Notes under the pieces: model-generated
The model's database searches: none
Seen by the model: only the letters and a program-made list of their open reading frames with translations
Told to the model about the DNA's origin: nothing
Translations under genes and position numbers: made by a program
In this document: positions 33,801-37,853 of the stretch, piece by piece
Position numbering within the stretch: position 1 is the stretch's first letter
Layout: every line of letters begins with the position of its first letter
Source of the DNA: Harmothoe impar
Lineage: Eukaryota > Annelida > Polychaeta > Phyllodocida > Polynoidae
Assembly: GCA_947462335.1 (NCBI GenBank)
Contig: OX381718.1
Location: forward strand, 39,896,976 to 39,960,975
Direction: 5' to 3'
Length of the DNA: 64,000 nucleotides

Positions 33801-33834
33801 TCAAGACCGCAGTCAATGTCCTAAGCACCTCCAT
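3670..33834 (-). CDS. mesothelin/stereocilin/otoancorin-like secreted protein gene (21 exons, 3' end not in window)
   Basis: I reconstructed 21 minus-strand exons: 33786-33834, 31995-32191, 31180-31346, 30072-30261, 29100-29233, 28354-28462, 27893-28117, 26130-26294, 25490-25639, 24410-24604, 23717-23832, 23375-23504, 22002-22222, 21399-21486, 20607-20826, 19074-19246, 18181-18339, 17397-17542, 16848-16987, 4932-5029 and 3670-3817. Together they give 3,220 coding bases (1,073 codons plus one base). All junctions are GT-AG and keep frame. The product has a signal peptide followed by an Asp run. It then shows recurrent superhelical-repeat signatures (S-S/T-W-D/T..., V/L-G-x-L/M, L-T-x-x-E/Q-I/L-x-x-I/L) typical of the mesothelin, stereocilin and otoancorin superfamily, whose members are secreted or GPI-anchored surface proteins. 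A furin-type site lies at residues 780-783. An in-frame TGA in exon 10 (codon 485) would truncate the product unless it is a polymorphism, sequence error or readthrough site. Family assignment is by motif; the exon model rests directly on sequence. Confidence 0.75.
3829..4170. mobile_element. two partial copies of the 'GGGAGTGGTCAT' MITE family
   Basis: AAGGGAGTAGTCATTTATTA starts here, and a second AAGGGAGTAGTCATTTTTTA with AACAACAG follows near 4,037. Both lead into G/C-rich 'ggttggtggattggggg' sequence like the complete copy at 22,234-22,498. The first copy starts 11 bases from the exon 21 acceptor. Confidence 0.55.
4375..4815. repeat. minisatellite, about 44-bp unit, in intron 20
   Basis: About ten units of the type CTCCCTGATTCAAAGTGTCA plus ATTCCCTATACTACTTACATACCCC. 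On the gene (minus) strand each unit reads ...GTATGTAAGTAGTA..., which contains a donor-like GTAAGT. The same unit is inverted at 19,613-20,085, with partial units at 22,950-23,135. Confidence 0.85.
4932..5029 (-). CDS. mesothelin-like gene, exon 20
   Basis: Acceptor CCTCCTGTAG next to 5,029 and donor GTAAGT at 4,931. Phase 1 in, 0 out. Encodes the classic repeat signature (GGLTKAELAALTTSQIASIS). Only 29 bp of host intron remain between this exon and the LTR element. Confidence 0.8.
5055..5058. repeat. target-site duplication ATAC, left
   Basis: ATAC just before the first LTR is repeated just after the second LTR at 16,452-16,455. This marks one insertion event for the whole 5,059-16,451 unit. 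Confidence 0.6.
5059..5597 (+). repeat. 5' LTR, 539 bp
   Basis: TG...CA termini with a 7-bp terminal inverted repeat TGTCGAG/CTCGACA. Contains a TATA box (GTATAAATAG, about 5,336-5,345) and a polyadenylation signal AATAAA (about 5,525-5,530). Several perfect stems are present (for example GTCTATTTATAGAC and CCTCTGGATCCTCCAGAGG). By eye it is identical to the copy at 15,913-16,451. Confidence 0.85.
5599..5610 (+). promoter_or_regulatory. candidate tRNA primer-binding site
   Basis: TGGTGGAGAACC begins one base after the 5' LTR. Its reverse complement, GGTTCTCCACCA, ends in CCA as a mature tRNA 3' end does. The tRNA was not identified. Confidence 0.45.
5611..9017. other. LTR-element interior, non-coding
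   Basis: Only short frames without recognisable domains. Contains long C/G runs (near 6,080, 6,290, 6,670, 7,850, 8,330), a short TA run near 6,208, and C-rich blocks with 'cctataaatagaatc' and 'tcaggaggaccatttgacat' (7,935-8,115). The latter resemble diverged pieces of the element's own LTR. Confidence 0.5.
9018..9531. repeat. tandem duplication, about 257-bp unit, two copies
   Basis: The segment from TAGGTAATAATTAACTCCCA recurs from 9,275 with few differences. It includes the shared 'cagattgctctcggcacaga' and 'ctagaggccgccaggcaacc' blocks. Non-coding, inside the LTR element. Confidence 0.85.
9532..12640. other. LTR-element interior, non-coding
   Basis: No credible coding region; the longest open frame (9,579-9,983) has no recognisable domain. 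Poly-C/A-rich blocks at 10,690, 11,300 and 12,050, and four repeats of 'ttgttcacagctgtgtgggga' type at about 12,236-12,325. A segment near 11,190-11,260 again resembles the LTR (TGCCGGGTGGACCATTTGAC). Confidence 0.5.
12642..13700. repeat. tandem repeat, about 353-bp unit, three copies
   Basis: Units begin CATCCGACTGCTGCAGAGAA at about 12,644, 12,995 and 13,348 and end AACACTGGCTGCTG. Copies differ at only a few bases. Open frames within it are interrupted. It lies inside the LTR element. Confidence 0.9.
13701..15912. other. LTR-element 3' interior
   Basis: AT-rich with A runs near 14,070-14,110 and repeated 'caaattgccctgttgatgta' phrases (13,970-14,165). No domains seen. It ends in purine-rich sequence (TGGAAGTGAGTGGGTGTGTG) before the 3' LTR. 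Confidence 0.45.
15913..16451 (+). repeat. 3' LTR, 539 bp
   Basis: Same length as the 5' LTR and no differences found by eye, including the TATA box and AATAAA. Followed by ATAC (16,452-16,455). Confidence 0.85.
16498..16650. mobile_element. fragment of the 'GGGAGTGGTCAT' MITE family
   Basis: AAGGAGTGGTCATTATTTAT followed by 'ggggagggttggtggatttgggggaggg', matching one terminus of the complete copy at 22,234-22,498. Confidence 0.5.
16848..16987 (-). CDS. mesothelin-like gene, exon 19
   Basis: Acceptor GTGTTTCAG next to 16,987 and donor GTAAAT at 16,847. Phase 2 in, 1 out. Encodes LGELTSCSSVQLSAYASLAK and STWDSTVITTVGTVIG, the hallmark alternation of the superfamily. Confidence 0.8.
17046..17268. 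mobile_element. double-hairpin foldback repeat, copy 1
   Basis: Two adjacent imperfect hairpins of about 55 bp. One is built on gatgcattattacagc/gctgcattggtgcatc and the other on gatgcttgaatgcagc/gctgcattcatgcatc, with loops around 'gagtaactcgcc'. The unit ends CCTTAAAGGGTTA. Non-coding. Confidence 0.65.
17397..17542 (-). CDS. mesothelin-like gene, exon 18
   Basis: Acceptor CGTTGAGCAG and donor GTAAGT. Phase 0 in, 2 out. Encodes LAAGFGRFLSLTHAGSAVAV and a segment with one Cys (IGSFACGATTGQIVSF). Confidence 0.78.
17637..18000. mobile_element. double-hairpin foldback repeat, copy 2 (interrupted)
   Basis: Same hairpins as at 17,046 (GATGCACCAATGCAGCACTG with its complement, and GATGCTTGAATGCAGCACTG), interrupted by about 90 bp of unrelated sequence near 17,790-17,890. 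Confidence 0.6.
18181..18339 (-). CDS. mesothelin-like gene, exon 17
   Basis: Acceptor CTTCCCCCAG and donor GTCGGT. Phase 0 both sides. Encodes AYGSSPSSWTSSDVTLVGTM and GLTSAEITSLQLSAASVISV, a very typical superfamily repeat. Confidence 0.82.
18815..18900 (-). pseudogene. duplicated 3' end of exon 16 with its donor
   Basis: 18,815-18,890 repeats 19,017-19,091 with mismatches: 'gagtaactcacggccttgcactgggtgcc' versus 'gagtgactcacggccttgcactgggtgcc'. This includes the exon end and a GTGAGT-type donor (here GTGAGTTAC). The copy lacks the rest of the exon. Confidence 0.7.
19074..19246 (-). CDS. mesothelin-like gene, exon 16
   Basis: Acceptor CCCCTCCAG and donor GTGAGT. Phase 1 in, 0 out. Encodes LTSSQLSSMSSTEFSDCTET and ITTWDSEQLTTLGTQCKA; three cysteines (ITCSDV, FSDCTE, TQCKA). 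Confidence 0.82.
19274..19412. mobile_element. foldback repeat, copy 3 (partial)
   Basis: Starts AACCCTTTAAGGACGGATGT and contains one fused hairpin (GATGCACCAATTAATGCAGC to GCTGCATTCATGCATC). Confidence 0.55.
19416..19617. mobile_element. MITE, 'ataagccgcacc' family, copy 3
   Basis: TGCCGTAAATTCTCA start, internal 'taagccgcacc' repeats and a diverged end GAAGTTTTACAGTA. Confidence 0.6.
19613..20085. repeat. minisatellite, same unit as 4,375 but inverted
   Basis: About ten units of GAATCAGGGAGGGGGTATGTAAGTAGTATAGGATTGACACTTT type. GTAAGT lies on the plus strand here, opposite to the orientation of the copy in intron 20. Confidence 0.85.
20360..20475. mobile_element. foldback repeat, copy 4 (partial)
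   Basis: CATAATGCTTAAATGCAGCC and GGCTGCATGCATGCATTATG form one hairpin of the same family. Confidence 0.5.
20607..20826 (-). CDS. mesothelin-like gene, exon 15 (furin-type site)
   Basis: Acceptor CGTCCTCAG and donor GTAGGT. Phase 0 in, 1 out. A charged, Ser-rich linker (MEKRQSRDESREKSGF) and a helical segment (LSYIRKALDGYLASQ) lead to NTGRRRRST. The tetra-Arg motif is at protein residues 780-783. Mesothelin precursors are cut by furin at an Arg-rich site between the released N-terminal part and the membrane-attached part. The position here, ahead of the strongest superfamily repeats, fits that role by inference. Confidence 0.75.
21000..21377. mobile_element. foldback repeat, copy 5
   Basis: Both hairpins are clear at 21,187-21,242 (GATGCACTAATGCAGCC with its complement) and 21,283-21,340. 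A third partial unit precedes them. Confidence 0.6.
21399..21486 (-). CDS. mesothelin-like gene, exon 14
   Basis: Acceptor TTTGCTGCAG and donor GTAGGT. Phase 2 in, 0 out. Short exon encoding SFLNSSDNIISSAGMVGGLE. Confidence 0.72.
21515..21665. mobile_element. 'ACGTTAT' MITE, copy 1
   Basis: Dense AACGTTATATAACGTT palindromes and 'ccatagtaaggtac', shared with 29,796-30,053 and 33,526-33,620. Confidence 0.5.
22002..22222 (-). CDS. mesothelin-like gene, exon 13
   Basis: Acceptor ATCTCCCCCAG and donor GTAAGT. Phase 0 in, 2 out. Encodes STLDDNDIRDLGNLSRGLEL followed by SDINKMDGEAMSL, a degenerate repeat. A MITE terminus starts 11 bases upstream of the acceptor. Confidence 0.78.
22234..22498. mobile_element. 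complete 'GGGAGTGGTCAT' MITE
   Basis: Inverted ends AAGGGAGTGGTCATTTGTTA (left) and the complement of AAAAATGACCACTCCCT (right), followed inward by G- and C-rich mirrored blocks ending 'ggtggattt'. Size 265 bp, no coding capacity. Confidence 0.75.
22950..23135. repeat. degenerate minisatellite units
   Basis: Three to four units of 'gtaagtagta...ttgacactttgaatcaggga' type, same family as 19,613-20,085. Confidence 0.6.
23136..23305. mobile_element. MITE, 'ataagccgcacc' family, copy 4 (right end lost)
   Basis: AACCGTAAAGCGTATTTATA start, then 'ataagccacacc' motifs. The sequence stops at 'ctagccgcgg' without the terminal repeat. Confidence 0.55.
23375..23504 (-). CDS. mesothelin-like gene, exon 12
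   Basis: Acceptor CTACCTTGCAG and donor GTTAGT. Phase 2 in, 0 out. Encodes DLVKFNASVKADIARMIGQA and NLDNMYMVDLTRMKNFALSS. Confidence 0.75.
23717..23832 (-). CDS. mesothelin-like gene, exon 11
   Basis: Acceptor CTCTCATCAG and donor GTAAGT. Phase 0 in, 2 out. Encodes TWACSKRVRRHLDMDNDTNV and STDSATIEQMGKFMKHF. Confidence 0.75.
24050..24390. mobile_element. foldback repeat, copy 6
   Basis: CATGATGCATGAATGTAGCC pairs with GGGGCTGCATTCATGCTTTATG, and a second hairpin lies at 24,290-24,345. The right end is CCTTAAAGGG. Confidence 0.55.
24410..24604 (-). CDS. mesothelin-like gene, exon 10, interrupted by an in-frame TGA
   Basis: Acceptor CCTTGACAG and donor GTCAGT. Length 195 bp, phase 0 both sides. 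The frame encodes AKKMFAKLREEYGSP...NVL, then TGA (24,536-24,538 on this strand), then ELGAVAALGMDAGDLEDLPD and onward to MDESQ. The sequence on both sides of the stop is typical of this protein, and downstream exons stay in frame. A single C-to-T change of a CGA codon would explain it. Whether it is a real disabling allele, an error or a readthrough codon cannot be told here. Confidence 0.75.
24636..24775. mobile_element. palindromic foldback element upstream of exon 10
   Basis: Inverted arms: GTCAGTTGCTGTATAGATGC and AAGGACACGGTAAT on the left, with the complements near 24,706-24,772. The centre is 'tgtccaaggcgccagccgaggatg'. Confidence 0.55.
25490..25639 (-). CDS. mesothelin-like gene, exon 9
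   Basis: Acceptor TTTTTAG and donor GTAAGT. Length 150 bp, phase 0. Encodes KLRKIGKLMAKCMSPNDLDS and VSDLGLNCSDSVPSFTPD; two cysteines. Confidence 0.78.
25905..26097. mobile_element. foldback repeat, copy 7 (degenerate)
   Basis: Contains GCATCATGCCGACCCTTCGA, 'gatgcattaat' and 'gacccttaaag' in family order, but the hairpins are eroded. Confidence 0.45.
26130..26294 (-). CDS. mesothelin-like gene, exon 8
   Basis: Acceptor ATATTCCAG and donor GTAAGT. Length 165 bp, phase 0. Encodes SYDSDKIREFGYLITGLDAS and DLDSIPSSVIADSIEDLADK, a full repeat of the superfamily type. Confidence 0.82.
26570..27575. mobile_element. 'GAGTC' foldback element in intron 7
   Basis: The left end GGAGTCGCCACGACTCTGAC and the right end (complement of GAGTCATGGCGACGCC) are inverted. 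Many GAGTC/GACTC repeats cluster at both ends (26,578-26,665 and 27,325-27,560). The interior is non-coding. Confidence 0.5.
27893..28117 (-). CDS. mesothelin-like gene, exon 7
   Basis: Acceptor TTTCTCACAG and donor GTAGGT. Length 225 bp, phase 0. Encodes AAQFARRLKTMANYSDPTTI, VSKMGHLMTGMGRRYLQQIT and VSFPRGEAKQLMDKVKGT. Confidence 0.8.
28354..28462 (-). CDS. mesothelin-like gene, exon 6
   Basis: Acceptor ATTCTTGCAG and donor GTGAGT. Phase 2 in, 0 out. Encodes ADQFIRTNPSIISQLSDSTL and DSALSNLGSRKTEKRG. Confidence 0.78.
28690..29112. repeat. minisatellite (about 53-bp unit) built from an exon end plus its splice donor
   Basis: About eight units of 'caattgtcaacatttacttacttgatgacgtcatcgggt' type run directly into exon 5. 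On the gene strand each unit reads GATGACGTCATCAAGTAAGT or a variant, which copies the last bases of exon 5 and its donor. Confidence 0.85.
29100..29233 (-). CDS. mesothelin-like gene, exon 5
   Basis: Acceptor CTTTTCCAG and donor GTAAGT. Phase 0 in, 2 out. Encodes LRSVASSFKDIDFEDSGKKA and GLGSDTAGDWSTDDVIK. Confidence 0.78.
29796..30053. mobile_element. 'ACGTTAT' MITE, copy 2
   Basis: TCCCAGTAAACACCTTATAC at the left and TTTTTTGTTCACTGGG at the right are inverted ends. The interior is rich in AACGTTAT palindromes and 'ccatagtaagg'. It ends about 20 bp from the exon 4 donor. Confidence 0.6.
30072..30261 (-). CDS. mesothelin-like gene, exon 4
   Basis: Acceptor TTAAATATAG and donor GTAGTA. Phase 2 in, 0 out. 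Encodes STWDNTTLSDMGSLIQQLDK and KTIKSIPSSQ, the clearest N-terminal superfamily repeat. Confidence 0.8.
30662..30815. mobile_element. long perfect-looking foldback hairpin, arms about 70 bp
   Basis: The left arm reads from 'atagatagactatggttatg' to TTAACCACAGCTTGCTGGT, and the right arm is its inverse (ACCAGCAAGTTGTGGTTAAT ... CATAACCATTGTCTATG). The loop contains GGGCGAAGCCC. Confidence 0.7.
31180..31346 (-). CDS. mesothelin-like gene, exon 3
   Basis: Acceptor CCTACACAG and donor GTAAGT. Phase 0 in, 2 out. Encodes ASSSSWNQDDWSTVVKQM and LKASDLRSMNTTILRNL, the first W-containing superfamily repeat. Confidence 0.8.
31995..32191 (-). CDS. mesothelin-like gene, exon 2
   Basis: Acceptor TTTCTTCCAG and donor GTATGG. 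Phase 1 in, 0 out. It completes the signal peptide (SLCCTTVVLA), followed by a run of five Asp and a Lys-rich segment (MKIGSKKKTMDKLKSSG). Confidence 0.8.
33190..33530. repeat. purine-rich minisatellite, about 34-bp unit, intron 1
   Basis: About nine units of AGAGAGGGGCAGACAGACAG plus GTGCAGGAGAAG. Open frames across it (KRGRGRQ repeats) are artefacts of the repeat. Confidence 0.9.
33526..33620. mobile_element. 'ACGTTAT' MITE, copy 3 (fragment)
   Basis: 'ctccttactatggcataacgtt' and 'tgacgtaaaataacgt' match 29,855-29,960. Confidence 0.45.
33786..33834 (-). CDS. mesothelin-like gene, exon 1 (start and signal peptide)
   Basis: ATG at 33,834-33,832 in the context CAAGTCACCATGG, a good initiation context. 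Encodes MEVLRTLTAVLMAAII, then donor GTAAGT after one base of the next codon. With exon 2 it gives a 26-residue signal peptide with a likely cut after VLA, before the Asp run. Confidence 0.85.
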
Positions 33835-33920
33835 GGTGACTTGTTGTTCTGTGCCCTATATGTTATCTACTACTCCTCCAGTAGTGTGGACGCTGAATAA
33901 TCTCAGCTCCCTGATGCTGC

Positions 33921-33930
33921 CCCTATATAG
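33921..33930 (-). promoter_or_regulatory. TATA box of the mesothelin-like gene
   Basis: CTATATAGGG on the minus strand, about 90 bp upstream of the ATG. Transcription would start near 33,895. Confidence 0.6.
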
Positions 33931-34104
33931 GTCCTGCCTCCAGAACTAGAGGGACAATATTGTTATGTTCTGGAGTGGACTGACCACAGCCGGCCGTTAG
34001 TGGACAGGTGTGCCTGGTACGGGCTGGGTTCTGCACAGGAGGAGGGAGACTCTCCAGGGTTCTGGCCACAAGTCATGGCACCCCTACTGGGTATTAACCT
34101 TGGT

Positions 34105-34320
34105 CCAAAGCATTGGTCGGCATGATGTATGCATGTAGCATGTGCATATAGAGAGTAACTCGCCAGTGATGCATTCATGCATCATGCCGCCCCTATGGTG
34201 CTGAGACACTCCCATGATGTACCAATACAGCACTGGTGAGTTTTACTCACCGGGGCTGCATTGGTGCATCATGAATGTAATATTTTAGCGACATGCTGCT
34301 CTGAAAGGGTTATCATTTGG
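34105..34320. mobile_element. foldback repeat, copy 8
   Basis: GATGCATTCATGCATCATGC and the GATGTACCAATACAGCACTG/GGCTGCATTGGTGCATC hairpin, ending 'ctctgaaagggtta'. Confidence 0.55.
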
Positions 34321-35856
34321 TCAAACTACCTCTAGTTATAATTGTTATATCAATACAACTTATATAACATGAACATTTTCCCCTAAATTACTACGCTCGA
34401 TTTTAAATGTTGTTTGAATAAGCCAACCATTATGACTTGGAAGCAACGACTGAGCTGATTCACATGTATGTGATAATTATAATAACTATATTTAAATCAA
34501 AAGGGAAATAACAGCTAAACCGGTTTTTAAAAAAAGAACAAAATAACGTAGGGCTAGGTGAGCTCTGTGGTGGACGTGTGTAGTGTGTTCATAAGAATGC
34601 TGCTTGCATCACCTGGCCAAAGACAGGTGCGCCTCAGGCTCAGGCAACCCGTCCCTAGATACAGAAAAGAGCTGACGCTAGCATTTTTCTCAATTTTAGG
34701 GATCAAACTTTTGTAAAATATTCATATTTCGTCTTCTGGGGTCGGCCCTGGTTTATCGCTGTAGGATCAGGTTGTCTGAAACACACAATTCAATTTATTT
34801 GGCCCAGGCAGGAACCAGATATAGGATAATCCATCAACTGGCTTTGGGTCATTAGGATAATCTGTGAAACGTCTCTACTAGAGGTTTAAACTACTTTGAT
34901 GTTTATCTCCATTGGGGGTCTGGTCACTGGAGGCTTTGCGTGAGGTGTATATTATGATAGAAATACTAGGCCTACCTATTATGACATATATATCTGGGAC
35001 TCGGGGTCACATTTCTATTTCGTATCAAATTTAGCTGGCATTCAACTGACACCGTGTCAATCTAGAATAATGTATTATAAGGAAACTCGTCACCCTGATC
35101 GTATTTCAGTAGGCGGGACAAGATCTATTGAATGAATTAATCCTCAATTTTGAATGATTGAAGTGTTCCTTTCTATCTATTTCATGTAGTTATGGACAGA
35201 TTATATCAATATCTTACTAGACTATAGATAACATGCAAAACTAGGGCTGAGACAGGTTTTTATACTATTGGGCATCAGACACCCCCCCCCCCCCCACCCC
35301 ATGGCCCACATGGGTTCTGGGTAATTTATGACATTCAGATTAATCCCCGTACTTCACACCTGAGGCAATGGGGAGGGGGTTGAGATAGGGGTGTGTTACA
35401 GGCTATCACCCTCATCAGTCATATCAGTGACCATTGTTCTGGTGTGTGAAGGGGTAGATAAGGCGTTTAGTCCTATGGCAAATCCAATATTGCCGTCAGG
35501 GGTGTTCTGCCCCAATATGGCAGCCCCCATGCTCTAATGTGTCTAAGCTGTATGCCAAGTGAATACTACTTTTATAGGTCAGACCAACTGGGGCGTTGCG
35601 TTGCACCCTATGACAGAAGCAAACACAGTACACGCCATGATATATACTATAGGGCGTTCAGGTCATTTTTATTGAGCATAGAAAAGTTGCGTTTTTTGTG
35701 CAGGATAGATAGCTTGGATCTTAACTAAGATAATTCTGAAAGAATTATAAATCTACCACCACTGGAACTTGGTTAAATTGGGTTTTCTTTGCAAAAAGTA
35801 AGGTGTTTTGGGAGGACAAGAGAGCCCAGTCTAAGCATGCAGTGGATTGGTCCTGA
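34321..35856. other. intergenic, no feature recognised
   Basis: Short frames only, a poly-C run at about 35,281, and no recognisable repeat. Confidence 0.4.
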
Positions 35857-35862
35857 AATAGC
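35857..35862. repeat. Polinton target-site duplication AATAGC, left
   Basis: AATAGC immediately before the left terminus is repeated immediately after the right terminus (55,181-55,186). Six-bp duplications are characteristic of Polintons. Confidence 0.9.
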
Positions 35863-36167
35863 AGTAGTATATAGGAGCATATTCAGCGCGTAGTAAACGG
35901 GTGCATCTAGGTCAGTTGACACTTGCAGAACGGAAGTGACCTCTGTCAACCAATCAGAAGCTTCTAAATGACAGGAAGTGACGTCATCAGAGGTCATGAC
36001 ATACTTTACAAGCTTCTGATTGGCTAGTACAATGTCAACATGACCTACTTCACTTGTACACGTGTTGAAGACCACGTGCTTATAATAAATGTCAACAATG
36101 ACACGTGTTTAAGTCCACGTGGTTGAAATAAATGTCAACAATGACATTGAGTAATGCCGTCACATGC
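35863..36167. repeat. Polinton left terminal inverted repeat
   Basis: About 305 bp, matching the inverse of 54,900-55,180 with scattered mismatches and indels. The outermost 30 bp are identical. Contains a CRE (TGACGTCA), ETS-type sites (CGGAAGTGAC, AGGAAGTGAC), two CCAATCAGAAGCTTC/GAAGCTTGT-type boxes in opposite orientation and CACGTG E-boxes. Confidence 0.92.
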
Positions 36168-36211
36168 TAAAGACAAACACAAGGCAAGAAATATTATTTT
36201 GGTTACTTTAT

Positions 36212-37150
36212 TCACATTTTATACTTTGTACAGTTCTTGCACACAAACAAGTCATGACCATTCCCTGCAATGTTACACATGATGCAGAAAGAACGATTGG
36301 TTGTGAAACCTTTCTGGCCTTTCCAAGAAACACCTCGAGTATTCCAAGTACTCACCCAACCAGTCCCCATCTTCACAATTTTAGATAGTTTCACATCAAA
36401 CAATGACTGAGCTAGAAAGTATTCGCGATTGTTTCTCACACCTGGAGTCAGAGCATTCAAGTAATCAGTTTTGAAACTGACTTCATACGAGAAATGCTGT
36501 AACACTGCTGTGAGAGACAAAGCTTTCAACTCTAGAGTAGCTTGCAGACACGTGAAACACACATTGTAAGCGATATCTGAAGGGTTCATGGGAACATTAC
36601 ACCTACAGAATGCGCCTATAATAGGTGATTCACGTAAGACTTCGTTGAACTCCATGAAGCTCTTGAAACTCCCTAGAGTGTATCTAGCATAGTGTCTGGG
36701 GCAAGTCAGAGAGTTATGCATTTGATACACAGCAATGGCGAAATCTGCAACGAATATAGGCAGATTCAATGTGGATTGCTCTATACACTGAGTGTATGCG
36801 TCCCAGAAAGCTTCATGGAAATCTCTGTACACATGTATACTGGAAAAACAGCGCTCAACAACATCAGGTAAGGTTCCTCTAAAATAGCTAATATTATTTA
36901 CGGGTATGAACTCCCAGAAGAAATGACCTTTACAACCACAAGTCAAAGCTGTGTCGAAGTTACGAGGTGACACTGGTTTTACATGAGTTGTAATGCGTGG
37001 GGGTGTATGAACATTTTTCTCACTTTCACGTGCTGAGAGAGTTGGTGCTGAAGCATCAAGTCTAGAACTACAACTACCATATATAGAACTGTACATACTG
37101 ACAGAGTCAAGGATATCGTCTATTTTTGACGTCAACTTGCTGTCAGCCAT
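36212..37150 (-). CDS. Polinton Cys-rich protein, unrecognised (312 aa)
   Basis: The first leftward-reading gene inside the left repeat, with the start codon at 37,150. The N-terminal 80 residues are Ser-rich and low in structure. The rest has several Cys/His clusters that could bind zinc: CGCKGH, CRC...CFTC and a C-terminal CIMC...CKNC. No family is assigned with confidence. The order of an aromatic-Arg-Gly turn (SYFRG) followed by a CxC-x-x-P cluster faintly recalls the adenoviral E4 34K family, which recruits cullin ubiquitin ligases. That is a hypothesis only. About 700 bp of AT-rich DNA upstream probably hold its promoter. Confidence 0.75.
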   Translation of the reverse strand: MADSKLTSKIDDILDSVSMYSSIYGSCSSRLDASAPTLSARESEKNVHTPPRITTHVKPVSPRNFDTALTCGCKGHFFWEFIPVNNISYFRGTLPDVVERCFSSIHVYRDFHEAFWDAYTQCIEQSTLNLPIFVADFAIAVYQMHNSLTCPRHYARYTLGSFKSFMEFNEVLRESPIIGAFCRCNVPMNPSDIAYNVCFTCLQATLELKALSLTAVLQHFSYEVSFKTDYLNALTPGVRNNREYFLAQSLFDVKLSKIVKMGTGWVSTWNTRGVSWKGQKGFTTNRSFCIMCNIAGNGHDLFVCKNCTKYKM

Positions 37151-37807
37151 TGTATATATTTCTTGACACTAATCAGAAAAAAAAAATTTCTCTGATGAAT
37201 TTGACGGACAAAGAGAGTTTAGTAAAGTAGTCTGAAATCAGTCAGTGGCGTCTTTGTAACAACTCTCTTTTCACGCCTGATTTTATTTTTTGGTGTGATA
37301 CAGTTCACTTTTTTTTGTTATTTTACGAGCTTTTTTTTAGCGATATAGTTCACTAGGAGAGAAATTGAGGTGAAACATTCGGAGAGAAATTGGATAATTT
37401 CCTCGAATGTTCAACTATAATTTCTCTCTCTTTCTCTTTATAGAAGCTGTATTATTTACATTTTTATGAAAATTTTTCATGAAAATTTTTCTCTTTTCTT
37501 CTTTTTTTTTTTTACTATATAGTTAGTACTACTTAATTTCCAATTATGGAAATATTTTCTTTTTCTTCACAGAAAATTTTCCTTTACTCCTTCTTTTTTT
37601 TACTATATAGTTAGTACTACTTAATTTCCATTTGTGGAAATTTTCTTTTCTTAACAGAAAATTTTCCTTTTTCTCTTTAATTATTTTCTCTTTTCTTTTT
37701 TACTGTAGGAAAATACTGTTTGTTTTTTTACTTTTTTTGAGTGATACAACTCACTTGTCTTTATCACACACAAACACAAACACACACACACACACACACA
37801 CACACAT

Positions 37808-37848
<41 letters not shown>

Positions 37849-37853
37849 GAGAG
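37151..37853. other. AT-rich spacer with a duplicated promoter-like block and (CA)n
   Basis: Two tandem copies (about 37,505-37,595 and 37,597-37,675) share TTTACTATATAGTTAGTACT. On the minus strand this reads AGTACTAACTATATAGTA, a TATA-like element upstream of the 312-aa gene. A (CA)n tract lies at 37,770-37,842. TTTT-rich throughout. Confidence 0.5.
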
